Positions 35,326 to 45,425 of a stretch of 50,507 nt of DNA are shown piece by piece. Made by a program: the position numbers and the translations under genes. The DNA lies in contig CANLRQ010000022.1 of NCBI GenBank assembly GCA_947493575.1, forward strand, positions 1-50,507. Direction: 5' to 3'. Each line of letters starts with the position of its first letter. Positions within the stretch are counted from its first letter, which is position 1. The notes beneath the pieces are model-generated. The model searched no databases, was not told the origin of the DNA, and worked only from the letters and a program-made list of their open reading frames with translations. The DNA is from an uncultured Marinomonas sp. (GTDB lineage Bacteria > Pseudomonadota > Gammaproteobacteria > Pseudomonadales > Marinomonadaceae).

Positions 35326-35326
35326 A

Positions 35327-38300
35327 ATGAATCGAATCGCGGTATTTTCCACACTTCTCTTTAGTTTCTTTGTCACCCCTTTATTTGCAGACGAATACAG
35401 CCTAAGAGAGCAATTAGAGAGAATTAAACAAAAGTACCAAGCGCTTGATCAAAATCTAAATGCAGCAAAGAAAACTACGAATAATCAATCTTCACCACAG
35501 CTTCTGGAGGCAAAAAACATAGGCATACCAGATGGAGAGGAACTTGCCCTTTCCATTTATGTTGACTCTATTTTCCTTGGGGATGTGTTTGCAGAAAAGT
35601 CCACTGCCAATGCAAAGTTAGGACTCAATGCTCTCGTCACTTTATTAGACTTCCCAATTTATTTCTCAAATGATCTCACAACAGCAGAGGGCTGGTATTT
35701 TGAAGAAAACAACACCTTTTCTTTAACAACGCAGGAAGAAACAGTTCAAATTAAGATATCCGATAATTCATTTTCTCTTCCTGAAAATAGCTTCATTATT
35801 AGAGAAGACGACATTTACATTGAAAGTGATACTATTGAGCAATGGTTCGATTTTACATTTGATTATGATTTCAAAAGACTTCAAGTAAAACTTACTTCGA
35901 AAAATTTACTACCTATACAGTTGCAGTTGGCAAGACGAGAAAAGAAGGTACTTGAAGGGGTTTCGTCCAAAGAAGCTGTACTTCCATTAAAAAACAATCC
36001 ATACAAACTATTTACTCCACCTGTCGCAGACCTACAAATCAGTGCAAGTAAAAGAAAAAACGGTAACTCAGTCTCATCCTACTCTCTTTTAGGATCTAAT
36101 GATCTCGCTTATTTTAATGCACAATACAGTCTAAGTGGAACAAGCCAAGATAGCCTCACAGACCTTAGACTAAACCTTTCAAAAGAATCATCTGACGCAA
36201 ATTTATTAGGCCCATTAAACGCCACTTCTTTACAATTTGGAGACGTGCAAGCAACAAACATTGGTTTAAACAGCTCAGCAAGGTTGTCCAGAGGGATTTA
36301 TATTACGAATACTCCCCTTACCAACAGAACCAACCAATCCAGAATTGATATCAATGGAGACATCCAACCAGACTGGGATATAGAGTTATATCAAAATGGT
36401 ATTCTTATCGGCAACCAATTTAGTATAGAAGATAATCGATTCGAGTTTAAAAACGTAGACTTACTGTATGGAAATAACTTATTTGAAATTATTTTTTATG
36501 GCCCTCAAGGACAAACATTAAAAGAAACCCGACAATACTTCATCAGCAATAATGATTTTGATAACCAAGGAAACTACAGTTTATCCTTAGTAGATAAAGG
36601 AAAATCTCTATTTGGCGTGGAGAACAATACCCTTAATAACCAAGAAAAAGGCATTGAGTTAGCTGGGCGCTACACAAAAGGTCTAACTAGTTGGCTTTCT
36701 ACCTATGTTGGGGGCAGTACACTATTAAGTGATAGTGAAAACATTGATAACCCTAAGAGTAGTTATGCTACAGGCATCGACCTCTCTGTCTTTAACCGCA
36801 TACTTCTTGGCATAGACTTTACCGAAAGCTCCAATAGTGAAAATTCTATAGAGTATTCAGGTAGAACAGTATTAGGCGATCAATCAATTAACTTATCTGT
36901 AAAAGAAGATAAAACCATAAATACATCTTCTCTAAATTTAGAACAGAATGAATCTTACAAATTATCCATAGCAGGCCGCTTATTTTCAAAAACACCCGTC
37001 AGCTATCAACAAAGTTTTGAACAATTTATTAGTCATAATAACTCAACTACAAACTCTATTACAAATGACGTCAGTTTTAACATCAATGACACTTCAATCA
37101 ATCATAGTCTCCAGTGGCAAGAAACAAATTCAACAGGAAGTGCACAAGATCAATTAACAGGAAATATTAGAGCAAGACAAGTGTTTGGCTCTATATTTCT
37201 CCGTAACCAATTAGATTACAGCATTAAGCCAAAATCAAATATTGACCAATTAAAAACAGAAGCCAACTTCAATGCCTCGGAAAACATTGATTTTAAACTC
37301 TCATATAGTAGGCTTTTCGACACAAATGTGAATGAATATGAAGCTGGTATAACGTGGAAACCAGATGAAATAATCTTAAGTAGTAATTTTTTATATAATG
37401 ACACTTCTGGCTGGAATGTTAATTTAATTGGTCGATTAAGCATCGGACAAAAGGAAACAGACACAAATAGCCTTTTTTTTATTACTCAAAAGAGCCTTGT
37501 TAATCGTGGCTCTATTTTAGTAAGAGTATTCGAAGATAAAAATACGAATGCTGTTTATGACATTGGTGAACCTTTATTAAGTGGCATAAAAGTTCAAAGC
37601 CTTCAAAATTACAACAGTGCCATTACCGACAACAGCGGTATTGCAATCCTAACCTCTATGCCAAATAACAAAGCAACAGACATTATTATTGATACCAGCA
37701 CACTACCCGATGTTTATTTACAGCCACTAACGCCAGGCATATCAATTTCACCTAGAAGAGGATCAGTAGATAGCTACGATTTTCCTATCACTCAAGTAAG
37801 TGAAATTGAAGGTAGCATATTTATAGGACAATTAGACAGTAACAAATATGCACCTTACGCCACCCTTAATTTAATAAATAAAAACAATGAGATTATTGCC
37901 ACAACACAGTCAGAATATGATGGTTATTACCTCTTTGAAAACGTTTTCCCTGGCACTTATAAGGTAAATGTTGATCAAAACTATTCAGAGAAAAGAAATC
38001 TAATACCTCCTGCATCAAAAAGCATAAAAATCACAACCACTTCGGCAATAACCAGTAATTTCGATTTTGTTCTTCGAGAGCATAGAAACTTAAATGGTTA
38101 TGTTACTCAGTTGGGTACTTTCAACTCAACCGATACATTAAATGCTTTTTGGACACTATTAGGTGGAAAATACCCTGCACTAAAAACCAGTGAAACAGCC
38201 TATTACGATAGAATAGATAATAAACTGTTTTTATACTCTGCGTTTTTTACAGATCAAGACAAAGCAAATCAGGAATGTGAGCGTTTAATGCAGAATAACA

Positions 38301-38335
38301 TTCAATGCGAGGTACAGGAAAAAAGCTTAAATTAA
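35327..38335 (+). CDS. Usher-like outer-membrane protein with C-terminal SPOR-like domain
   Basis: A 1002-aa protein. Signal peptide about 1-21; a short coiled coil (about 26-50); an N-terminal domain; a long beta-rich barrel-like region (about 230-720) with LQFGDVQATNIGLNSSARLS, DWDIELYQNGILIGNQF and YGNNLFEIIFYGPQGQ, which recall ushers; two carboxypeptidase-regulatory/SdrB-like beta domains (VFEDKNTNAVYDIGEPLLSG at about 730; the second, about 830-920, with YDGYYLFENVFPGTYKV); and a final segment (about 925-1000) resembling SPOR. That end aligns by eye with the SPOR lipoprotein encoded opposite: YVTQLGTFNSTDTLNAFWTL against YAVQVAAYDNEILLAKGWLR. A peptidoglycan-binding tail on an usher is unusual. 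It overlaps nothing but follows the chaperone directly. Confidence 0.75.
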   Translation: MNRIAVFSTLLFSFFVTPLFADEYSLREQLERIKQKYQALDQNLNAAKKTTNNQSSPQLLEAKNIGIPDGEELALSIYVDSIFLGDVFAEKSTANAKLGLNALVTLLDFPIYFSNDLTTAEGWYFEENNTFSLTTQEETVQIKISDNSFSLPENSFIIREDDIYIESDTIEQWFDFTFDYDFKRLQVKLTSKNLLPIQLQLARREKKVLEGVSSKEAVLPLKNNPYKLFTPPVADLQISASKRKNGNSVSSYSLLGSNDLAYFNAQYSLSGTSQDSLTDLRLNLSKESSDANLLGPLNATSLQFGDVQATNIGLNSSARLSRGIYITNTPLTNRTNQSRIDINGDIQPDWDIELYQNGILIGNQFSIEDNRFEFKNVDLLYGNNLFEIIFYGPQGQTLKETRQYFISNNDFDNQGNYSLSLVDKGKSLFGVENNTLNNQEKGIELAGRYTKGLTSWLSTYVGGSTLLSDSENIDNPKSSYATGIDLSVFNRILLGIDFTESSNSENSIEYSGRTVLGDQSINLSVKEDKTINTSSLNLEQNESYKLSIAGRLFSKTPVSYQQSFEQFISHNNSTTNSITNDVSFNINDTSINHSLQWQETNSTGSAQDQLTGNIRARQVFGSIFLRNQLDYSIKPKSNIDQLKTEANFNASENIDFKLSYSRLFDTNVNEYEAGITWKPDEIILSSNFLYNDTSGWNVNLIGRLSIGQKETDTNSLFFITQKSLVNRGSILVRVFEDKNTNAVYDIGEPLLSGIKVQSLQNYNSAITDNSGIAILTSMPNNKATDIIIDTSTLPDVYLQPLTPGISISPRRGSVDSYDFPITQVSEIEGSIFIGQLDSNKYAPYATLNLINKNNEIIATTQSEYDGYYLFENVFPGTYKVNVDQNYSEKRNLIPPASKSIKITTTSAITSNFDFVLREHRNLNGYVTQLGTFNSTDTLNAFWTLLGGKYPALKTSETAYYDRIDNKLFLYSAFFTDQDKANQECERLMQNNIQCEVQEKSLN

Positions 38336-38342
38336 GCCCAAA

Positions 38343-38376
38343 CGAGCCTATTTTTAGCGAAGTATTTGCAAGCAAG
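38343..38376 (+). repeat. Family B remnant
   Basis: CGAGCCTATTTTTAGCGAAG and TATTTGCAAGC resemble the right half of the short MITE form (CGAGTCTGTTTTTAGTCAAG, TATTAGCAAGC). The terminal repeat is lost; the tetranucleotide run begins where it should be. Confidence 0.45.
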
Positions 38377-38425
<49 letters not shown>

Positions 38426-38434
38426 GAGCTTATT

Positions 38435-39175
38435 TTAAAGCTCTTCTCCTCTATACATACTGACAAAACAATCCTGTTTACGTTCTTTTAATTGAGAGCA
38501 GTAAGTACCAGCTAATGAACGGTTTGCGAATGGCCCTACTTTTAGCGCCCAAAGGTTCTTATTTTTTACATTAATGCTTTCTTTCATTGGGTTCACACTA
38601 GACATTAGAACAGGAAAGTTACCCTGCAATCTTAACCAGCCTTTCGCCAACAATATTTCATTGTCGTATGCTGCGACTTGAACTGCATATTGATTCGTAT
38701 TCAATACACGCTTACCTGAAGCGCTCTCTTTACTCCCTTTAGCAGCACCAGACGAGCTCAAGAATTGAGCTTTAGCATAGACAGGTTCTTCTTTCTCCAC
38801 CATTGCGTTTTCAGTCGACAGAATCTCCTCTACTTGAGATGGAGGTAAAGGAGCCAATGAAGCTGACTCTAGAGGAACAGGTTGCACTTCTTCCCCTAAA
38901 CTTTGAGGAGAATTAGACAACTGACTGGTATTTAGACTTTGAATAAGCAATTTAAAATCGTTTTCCAGTGCTAGCAACCTTTCTAAATCAGGTTTAACCG
39001 ATTCCCATTCACTCTTCTGTTGCTCTAATTGGCTTTTCAGCTCTTCAATTGCAAGAGCCTGTTGATCGTTACTATCCTCAGGCGACGATGGTGTTGATGA
39101 GCAAGCAACCAAAGAAATAGAAGACAATAACAACAGCTTCTTACATAAATCCGTATGCAAACGAGTATATCTCAT
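38435..39175 (-). CDS. SPOR-domain lipoprotein
   Basis: A 246-aa lipoprotein. Lipobox SLVACSS (Cys about 25), a Gln/Glu-rich coiled coil (about 38-85), a Pro/Ser-rich linker, and a C-terminal SPOR-like domain (about 165-240: QYAVQVAAYDNEILLAKGWL to LKVGPFANRSLAGTYCSQLK). SPOR domains bind denuded glycan strands of peptidoglycan. Two Cys in the SPOR part (YCSQLKERKQDCF) may form a disulfide. It faces the usher-like gene, whose own C-terminus has a similar domain, so the two may meet on the same cell-wall site. It is 25 bp downstream of the yqaA gene on the same strand. Confidence 0.88.
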   Translation of the reverse strand: MRYTRLHTDLCKKLLLLSSISLVACSSTPSSPEDSNDQQALAIEELKSQLEQQKSEWESVKPDLERLLALENDFKLLIQSLNTSQLSNSPQSLGEEVQPVPLESASLAPLPPSQVEEILSTENAMVEKEEPVYAKAQFLSSSGAAKGSKESASGKRVLNTNQYAVQVAAYDNEILLAKGWLRLQGNFPVLMSSVNPMKESINVKNKNLWALKVGPFANRSLAGTYCSQLKERKQDCFVSMYRGEEL

Positions 39176-39200
39176 GAGTATTTAGTCCTAACAAATTTTT

Positions 39201-39635
39201 TCATGTAAAAACAATTCCCCCACCCCATACTAAAAAGCCATATCTCGCACTTTTACCAATAAAAACCAAAGGTAAAAAAATACGCAGAGGGGTTTTAAAA
39301 ATGCCCGAGATCAAGCTGATTCCATCACCAATAATAGGCAGCCAACAGAATAACAAGCTCCAATATCCATATTTCAAAAAGCATTTCTCAGCATAATCTA
39401 GCTTATCTAACTTAACATAAAACCAAGCTCGATTTTCGAATTTTCTAAAGTATTTCCCCAACCAATAATTAACCGTAGAGCCCAATGTATTAAATACACT
39501 AGCAACAAACCACAACCAAAAAACTGACACATTGATTTCATTTAGGTAATACAAAAACAGTACTTCAGAACCAAGAGGAAGTATGGTCGCTGACGCTAAT
39601 GATACAACCCCCATATTTAGATAGTCTATAAACAA
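39201..39635 (-). CDS. yqaA: YqaA-family (DedA-like) membrane protein
   Basis: A 144-aa inner-membrane protein with a reduced DedA/VTT-like fold. LASATILPLGSEVLFLYYL, NTLGSTVNYWLGKYFRKF and YGYWSLLFCWLPIIGDGISL (re-entrant loop with conserved Pro and Gly) are characteristic of YqaA, whose E. coli member has about the same length. DedA relatives move lipids or affect proton-motive force; the role of YqaA itself is not settled. It shares a strand with the SPOR lipoprotein gene 25 bp downstream. Confidence 0.88.
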   Translation of the reverse strand: MFIDYLNMGVVSLASATILPLGSEVLFLYYLNEINVSVFWLWFVASVFNTLGSTVNYWLGKYFRKFENRAWFYVKLDKLDYAEKCFLKYGYWSLLFCWLPIIGDGISLISGIFKTPLRIFLPLVFIGKSARYGFLVWGGGIVFT

Positions 39636-39689
39636 TACAATTTCCCAATAAGCTTTAGAGCGCCGATTTTATCTGATTATAATATAAGA

Positions 39690-39820
39690 ACTTCGCACGA
39701 CTACCAGCCTGCTAAAAAATAGATTTAAAATACTCATTTATCCCCTATAAACACGCTATCAAGTTTGTTTTTAACGAATAAGTCCTTTTGACTCAGCATG
39801 TGAATAGCGAGCCTTAATGT
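39690..39820 (-). repeat. Degenerate inverted family B copy next to a family A fragment
   Basis: The gap 39636-40049 has no gene. CTTCGCACGACTACCAGCCTG then AAAATACTCATTTAT and CAAGTTTGTTTTTAACG read as a decayed reverse copy of family B (TIR, core and internal arm). From 39775, AATAAGTCCTTTTGACTCAG and CATGTGAATAG match family A. The remaining 230 bp before the glycogen operon has a CATAAT-like -10 near 40005 but no firm promoter. Confidence 0.5.
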
Positions 39821-40049
39821 CACCCACGACATCATAAATAGATATCATTATGAAAACAGAAAGAAAGGCCTTTTTAAAGCACAAAAATTGCGATTCCCCT
39901 TCTAAAACCCACATTTTTCGCACCAAAACAACGCATCAATAAATCATCTCGCTGTCAACCTTACCTTACGTCAAAATCTTAAGTATAGTGTCATTACTCT
40001 CATCATAATTTACCCATTTTGGGATTATTTCTTTTTATAGGAAACAAAA

Positions 40050-43000
40050 ATGACATCGAGACATCAGAGCACTCTTGATTCTCTATATACACATATTCAA
40101 CAGGTTATTCTTTCTCGACAGCATCCAGTGACAGGGCTTTTCCCTGCTAGCACAAGCATTAATTCTCATGGCAACTACACCGATGCATGGGTTAGGGATA
40201 ATGTTTACAGTATTCAAGCTATTTGGGCTCTTTACCTTGCTTACAAGCGCAACGGTAACCCACAACAACGAGCCCATGAACTTGAGTTCTCCTGTATAAA
40301 AATGATGCGAGGATTACTCTTCGCTATGATGAGACAGTCTCACAAAGTAGAGTTATTTAAATACAGTTTAAACCCTAAAGATGCCCTCCACGCTAAATAT
40401 GATACTAAAACAGGTCTAGAAGCTGTTGCAGATGATGCTTGGGGGCATTTACAAATTGATGCTACTAGCTTCTATCTGCTTATGTTGGCCCAGATGACTA
40501 AGGCTGGCAGTAAAATCATTTTCACCCGTGATGAAGCAAATTTTATTCAAAACTTAATTTATTATATTTCTCGTACTTACCGTATACCTGATTTTGGAAT
40601 ATGGGAGCGTGGCAATAAAGTAAACAACGGTAAAGAAGAAATTAATGCAAGCTCCGTTGGTATGGCAAAAGCCGCCATGGAAGCATTAGATGGGCTAAAT
40701 TTATTTGGTGAACAAGGTCCTGAGTGGGCGGTTGTTCATTCTTTTGCAGACGCGGTAACAAGAGCGGGTTCTGTTTTACAATCACTTCTTCCAAAAGAGT
40801 CCCGCTCTAAAGAAGTAGACAGTGCGCTTCTTAGCATTATTAGCTTCCCTGCGTTTGCAGTAAACGATGAGAAACTTGCTCGTAGAACCCGTCATGAGAT
40901 TATTAGTAAGCTTGGTGGTGAATATGGCTGTAAACGCTTTCTATTAGACGGCCATCAATCGGTTTTAGAAGATCAAAGCCGTATTTATTACGAATACGAT
41001 GAACTCATTAACTTTGAACATATTGAATCTGAATGGCCTCTTTTCTTTACGTATTTGTATATTGACCGCTTATTTGCACGTGATTGGGAAAGTGCAAACC
41101 ATTATCGACGTAAACTAGAAAGTTTGATGGTATTAAAAGATGGTCAAATGTTGCTTCCTGAACTTTATTATGTTCCTCAAGAAAACATCCTAGCAGAAAA
41201 AGAAAACCCAGGCTCTCAAAAGAGATTACCTAACGACAACTTACCGTTAGTTTGGGCTCAAAGTTTATACCTTGTTGGTAAAATGCTCGATGAAGAGTTG
41301 ATAACTCCTGATGACATTGACCCACTCGGGTTACATAAAATCCAATATCGCCGCAGCCCAGTACGCACTTCCATGGTCGTTCTTGCGCAGAATAATGAGG
41401 TTAAAAATACGATACTTGAAGCTGGAGTGTTATGCCAAACAATAGAAGAAATAGCGCCCCTTAAAGTGATCAGCTCTGCCCAATTGGTTGGTACATACCG
41501 TCACTTAGGTGAATCAGAAACATTAGGATTAAGTGGGCGACCAAATCGAGCCTTAAACAGCTTAGCCACATCGCAGTTATTTAATATCAATAATGAAAAG
41601 CATCTTTGTTTATCATGGATTCAAAATGAAGGTAAAGACTATACTAAAGTTGACCCAAAGCTCTTTATAGAACATGTTCGTAATGAGTTACAAATTATTA
41701 AAAATCATTGGTATTACCCAGAGAATGCCGTCTTTACCGTCCTTATAGACGATGCCATTGCGGAAATGAAAAACAGTGAAGAGCTGTTTGCATTTTTACG
41801 TCAATTACAAAACAATGAATTAAGTGACTTTGAAGTTATTTCTCAATCTGCCAATAATGCGTATAAGTCTGGTAGTCGAAGAAGCATGACGATAAAGCGC
41901 AACAATGATTTTTCATTAGGAGCCAATTTACCAATACACCAAGTACCATGGTCGCTGTCAGAAGAAGAAAATCATTCTTACCCTTGCATTACAGATATTA
42001 CCACTGAAGAGCTGCTGAACAATCTCCAAAATAGCCCCACACTCGATCATGCCGTTAATTGTTTATTGGAGCTTGGGGCAAGAAAAGCATTAATGAACAC
42101 CCTTCCATCTTCTACACCAGCAATCACAGCTTACAGTGTCTTAAACTCTGTTTATACTGAGGCACTGTTAAAAGAAAATTGGAAGAAAGTCAGACAGTTA
42201 TACTCTGTAATAGTAGAGCCAACAACCGATTTAGCAACCTATATTGCCGACATTACGGTGCGTCAAAGACAGCTCGTTTTAGGTGACAACTCTCATTCTG
42301 AAATACATATTACTCAACCTTTACATCAGGTTGAAATAATCGATTTATTAAAACATATTTCAAAATCTTCTTTATCGCTTGTCATTAATCACGAGTTCAT
42401 TTCTTTCATCGGAACCATAATAAAAGTACACCCTAGCTTTTTCTCTGGTGTAAGAACGATTCGCCTGATTAATCTAGTAACATTATGCGCTAGACAATTT
42501 GATCCAGAAGGTGAAAAAGATGCTTATGAAGTACTTTCTTCAATTGAACCAAGCCAAATATACTTCTCATTACGAAATATATTAGAGCAAAAACATTTAC
42601 AATTTACGAAAGATACCTCAGGGTTAGACTTTAATAAAATTGACTTTAATGGTTCTGAACCGCAACTGAAAGACATTGATTGGTTCGATTGGCGCTTAGA
42701 ACAAGGTATGATTACCAACCTACCTGAAGAGTTGTTAGGGCAATTATGGGACACATTGAGTCATGCAAACAACATCGTTTTTGGTGATTTGCAAGGTAAT
42801 ACCAGTTTGGACTGTCAACGCACTCTAAACTCTATGACAAAAGGTGAAGATACATTTGCATTATTAATTGAGTCGTTAACTTATAATATCCACCCAAGCT
42901 GGTATAAGAGTTTAATTTTTGAAGCACTGCACGCCTTTATGCAATTTTGTAATCAACACACTCATTCTGTCTTTACGCAAGACGTAAACTTACCTGTATT

Positions 43001-43184
43001 AGTAAGTCATGCAGCAGAAGATTTTGCAAAACAGCATAATTTGAATCCACCGGGTACAAGTCACTCTATAAGCGCAAACCTTGATGATTTCGCCCAATTA
43101 ACACCAAATAAAGTCAATCAATATTTACGCTGGGCTGTCAGCAAATTACACAATCAACAAGACCACGCTGAAGCTCATCACTAA
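40050..43184 (+). CDS. Phosphorylase-kinase alpha/beta-subunit-like protein (GH15-like), first gene of glycogen operon
   Basis: A 1044-aa cytoplasmic protein that resembles eukaryotic phosphorylase kinase alpha/beta subunits over its full length. The N-terminal GH15-like (alpha6/alpha6) domain (about 1-420) has DAWVRDNVYSIQAIWAL, HELEFSCIKMMRGLLFAMMR, WGHLQIDATSFYLL, IPDFGIWERGNKVNNGKEEI and INASSVGMAKAA. Glu186 of WERG and Glu371 of LLPELYYVP occupy the places of the glucoamylase acid and base, so it may bind or hydrolyse glucan. LSGRPNRALNSLATSQLF begins the middle domain. WRLEQGMITNLPEELLGQLW to YKSLIFEALHAFMQFC (about 885-985) matches the conserved C-terminal domain. No catalytic gamma kinase gene is in the window. 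It is followed after 24 bp by glgB, so a role in glycogen turnover is likely. Ribosome-binding site AGGA. Confidence 0.9.
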   Translation: MTSRHQSTLDSLYTHIQQVILSRQHPVTGLFPASTSINSHGNYTDAWVRDNVYSIQAIWALYLAYKRNGNPQQRAHELEFSCIKMMRGLLFAMMRQSHKVELFKYSLNPKDALHAKYDTKTGLEAVADDAWGHLQIDATSFYLLMLAQMTKAGSKIIFTRDEANFIQNLIYYISRTYRIPDFGIWERGNKVNNGKEEINASSVGMAKAAMEALDGLNLFGEQGPEWAVVHSFADAVTRAGSVLQSLLPKESRSKEVDSALLSIISFPAFAVNDEKLARRTRHEIISKLGGEYGCKRFLLDGHQSVLEDQSRIYYEYDELINFEHIESEWPLFFTYLYIDRLFARDWESANHYRRKLESLMVLKDGQMLLPELYYVPQENILAEKENPGSQKRLPNDNLPLVWAQSLYLVGKMLDEELITPDDIDPLGLHKIQYRRSPVRTSMVVLAQNNEVKNTILEAGVLCQTIEEIAPLKVISSAQLVGTYRHLGESETLGLSGRPNRALNSLATSQLFNINNEKHLCLSWIQNEGKDYTKVDPKLFIEHVRNELQIIKNHWYYPENAVFTVLIDDAIAEMKNSEELFAFLRQLQNNELSDFEVISQSANNAYKSGSRRSMTIKRNNDFSLGANLPIHQVPWSLSEEENHSYPCITDITTEELLNNLQNSPTLDHAVNCLLELGARKALMNTLPSSTPAITAYSVLNSVYTEALLKENWKKVRQLYSVIVEPTTDLATYIADITVRQRQLVLGDNSHSEIHITQPLHQVEIIDLLKHISKSSLSLVINHEFISFIGTIIKVHPSFFSGVRTIRLINLVTLCARQFDPEGEKDAYEVLSSIEPSQIYFSLRNILEQKHLQFTKDTSGLDFNKIDFNGSEPQLKDIDWFDWRLEQGMITNLPEELLGQLWDTLSHANNIVFGDLQGNTSLDCQRTLNSMTKGEDTFALLIESLTYNIHPSWYKSLIFEALHAFMQFCNQHTHSVFTQDVNLPVLVSHAAEDFAKQHNLNPPGTSHSISANLDDFAQLTPNKVNQYLRWAVSKLHNQQDHAEAHH

Positions 43185-43208
43185 TTTATTATTTTGTTGG
43201 AGACGTAA

Positions 43209-45392
43209 ATGGACCTGCTAAAAGACCTATTAAATGCAAGATGCTCTGACCCTTTTGGATGTCTTGGCTTAATTCCCAACCCATCAGGAAAAGGGCTGAC
43301 TTTAACCATATGGCAACCAAACGCAGTAAGTGTGACCGTAATAGGACTAACAGACGATAAAGTGTTAGGAGAAATGAAAAAAGTAAACGATGCTGGCCTT
43401 TTTCAATTTTCTTGGCCTCGTCGTAGCAAACGCTTCAACTATAGAATCCGAGTTCAGTTTGAAGGCCATGAATTAATTCGTGTCGACCCTTATCAATTTG
43501 TCGATGCTACTTTTACTGATTTTGATCATCACACAGCTAATTTATATTTAAATCAAGGCGCTAATAAAGACAGCGTAAAAATCAATTCTAAGTTAAGTAT
43601 TGATGGCACCCGTTTCGTTGTTTATGCACCAGCCGCACGTTCAGTAAGCGTTGTCGGGGATTTCAATGCTTGGGACGGTAGAGCTCATCCAATGTCGAGT
43701 AACGGCGATGGACTGTGGAGGCTCTTTATTCCAGATGTTGGCACCAAACAATCGTATAAATATGAAATTCGAGCGAGTAATGGCGAACTCTTACCTCATC
43801 GTACTGACCCTTATGCACGTTATATCGAACAATACCCATCCTTTGCTAGCGTTACATGGTTTGATCAAGCGTATCAATGGCAAGATGATGAATGGATAAA
43901 TCAAAATACTGTTGATCATTACGATCGACCTATGAGCATTTACGAAGTTCATTTGGGGTCATGGAAACGTAATGAAGAAAATGAACCTCTAACCTATTTG
44001 CAGTTAAAAGATCAGTTGGTCCCATACGTTAAAAGTATGGGCTATACCCATGTCGAACTGTTGCCTATTACAGAATATCCATTTGATGGCTCTTGGGGTT
44101 ATCAGCCTGTTGGCTTATATGCTGTTACCTCTCGATTCGGTACACCAGACGAATTTAAAGCCTTAGTTGATGCATTTCATTTAGCAGGTATCAGCGTCAT
44201 TATGGATTGGGTCCCTGCTCATTTCCCAGCAGATAGCCATGGTTTAGGGAATTTTGATGGAACTTCTCAATATGAATATCCAGACCCCAAAAAAGGATGG
44301 CACCCTGAATGGAATTCTTACATTTACGATTTTGGTAAAGAGCACGTCGTTGATTATTTGATCAGCAATGCAGTGTATTGGCTAGAGGAATTCCATATTG
44401 ATGGGTTACGTGTAGATGCTGTAGCCTCGATGCTTTATTTAGACTACTCCAGAGAAGACGGTGAATGGGTCCCAAATGTTGATGGTGGTAATCATAATTA
44501 TGAAGCCATTAATTTCCTTCGAAAGTTAAATGAAACCGTTTATCTAAACCACCCAAGGTGTTTTACTGTGGCGGAAGAGTCTACTGCATTCCCCGGTGTA
44601 TCTAAGCCAACCTATATGAATGGACTTGGTTTCGGCTTCAAATGGAATATGGGTTGGATGAACGACAGTTTAGATTACATATCCAAAGACCCTATTCATC
44701 GATCTCACCATCATGGCAACATAAGCTTTAGTATGGTTTATGCCTACGATGAGCAATTTGTCCTACCTCTTTCTCATGATGAAGTCGTTCATGGTAAAGG
44801 GTCACTCATTGACAAGATGCCGGGAGACAGCTGGCAGAAATTCGCCAACCTTCGAGCCTATACTTCCTTTATGTTTATGCATCCGGGGAAAAAGCTTAAC
44901 TTTATGGGGAATGAAATTGCCCAAGGGCAAGAGTGGAGCCATGAACGCTCACTTGACTGGCATTTATTGGATATTGACTTTCATAAAGGCCAACAGACAC
45001 TCACTAAAGATTTAAATCACCTTTATCAAAACCAACCTGCATTACAATTAGACCATTCCAGCCATGGTTTTGAGTGGTTATGCCATGATGATTCCCTCAA
45101 CAGCGTACTGGCTTTCCTACGAAAATCAAAGGACAACAGTGAAATACTATTGGTAGTAACTAACTTTACTCCTATGACACATGACTCCTACCGTCTTGGG
45201 GTGCCAGTAGAAGGTCAATATGAGCTAGTGTTTAACTCGGATGCATCAGTTTATACCGGCAGTGATTTTGCTATTTCCCCATGCTTTGATACACAAGAAA
45301 TTGAAGCTCATGGAAAAACAGTTAGCTTAGATATTCAAATACCACCTTTAGCAACCTTTGTATTAAAGTGGCGCCCAACCCCACAGACTTGA
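43209..45392 (+). CDS. glgB: 1,4-alpha-glucan branching enzyme GlgB
   Basis: A 727-aa GH13 enzyme that makes alpha-1,6 branches in glycogen. Two N-terminal beta domains (about 1-110 and the CBM48 about 120-215, with VSVVGDFNAWDGR) precede the catalytic barrel. Catalytic residues are Asp403 in GLRVDAVASMLYLDY, Glu456/457 in TVAEESTAFPG, and the His-Asp of LPLSHDEVVHGKGSL (about 523-524). EVHLGSW and WGYQPVGLYA are further signatures. Length is full for the long (E. coli) type. It follows the phosphorylase-kinase-like gene by 24 bp (ribosome-binding site TTGGAG) and precedes glgX by 33 bp, giving a three-gene unit. No glgA, glgC or glgP is in the window. Confidence 0.98.
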   Translation: MDLLKDLLNARCSDPFGCLGLIPNPSGKGLTLTIWQPNAVSVTVIGLTDDKVLGEMKKVNDAGLFQFSWPRRSKRFNYRIRVQFEGHELIRVDPYQFVDATFTDFDHHTANLYLNQGANKDSVKINSKLSIDGTRFVVYAPAARSVSVVGDFNAWDGRAHPMSSNGDGLWRLFIPDVGTKQSYKYEIRASNGELLPHRTDPYARYIEQYPSFASVTWFDQAYQWQDDEWINQNTVDHYDRPMSIYEVHLGSWKRNEENEPLTYLQLKDQLVPYVKSMGYTHVELLPITEYPFDGSWGYQPVGLYAVTSRFGTPDEFKALVDAFHLAGISVIMDWVPAHFPADSHGLGNFDGTSQYEYPDPKKGWHPEWNSYIYDFGKEHVVDYLISNAVYWLEEFHIDGLRVDAVASMLYLDYSREDGEWVPNVDGGNHNYEAINFLRKLNETVYLNHPRCFTVAEESTAFPGVSKPTYMNGLGFGFKWNMGWMNDSLDYISKDPIHRSHHHGNISFSMVYAYDEQFVLPLSHDEVVHGKGSLIDKMPGDSWQKFANLRAYTSFMFMHPGKKLNFMGNEIAQGQEWSHERSLDWHLLDIDFHKGQQTLTKDLNHLYQNQPALQLDHSSHGFEWLCHDDSLNSVLAFLRKSKDNSEILLVVTNFTPMTHDSYRLGVPVEGQYELVFNSDASVYTGSDFAISPCFDTQEIEAHGKTVSLDIQIPPLATFVLKWRPTPQT

Positions 45393-45425
45393 ACTGAACA
45401 ACCTTTGCACGTTATTGGACATTAA

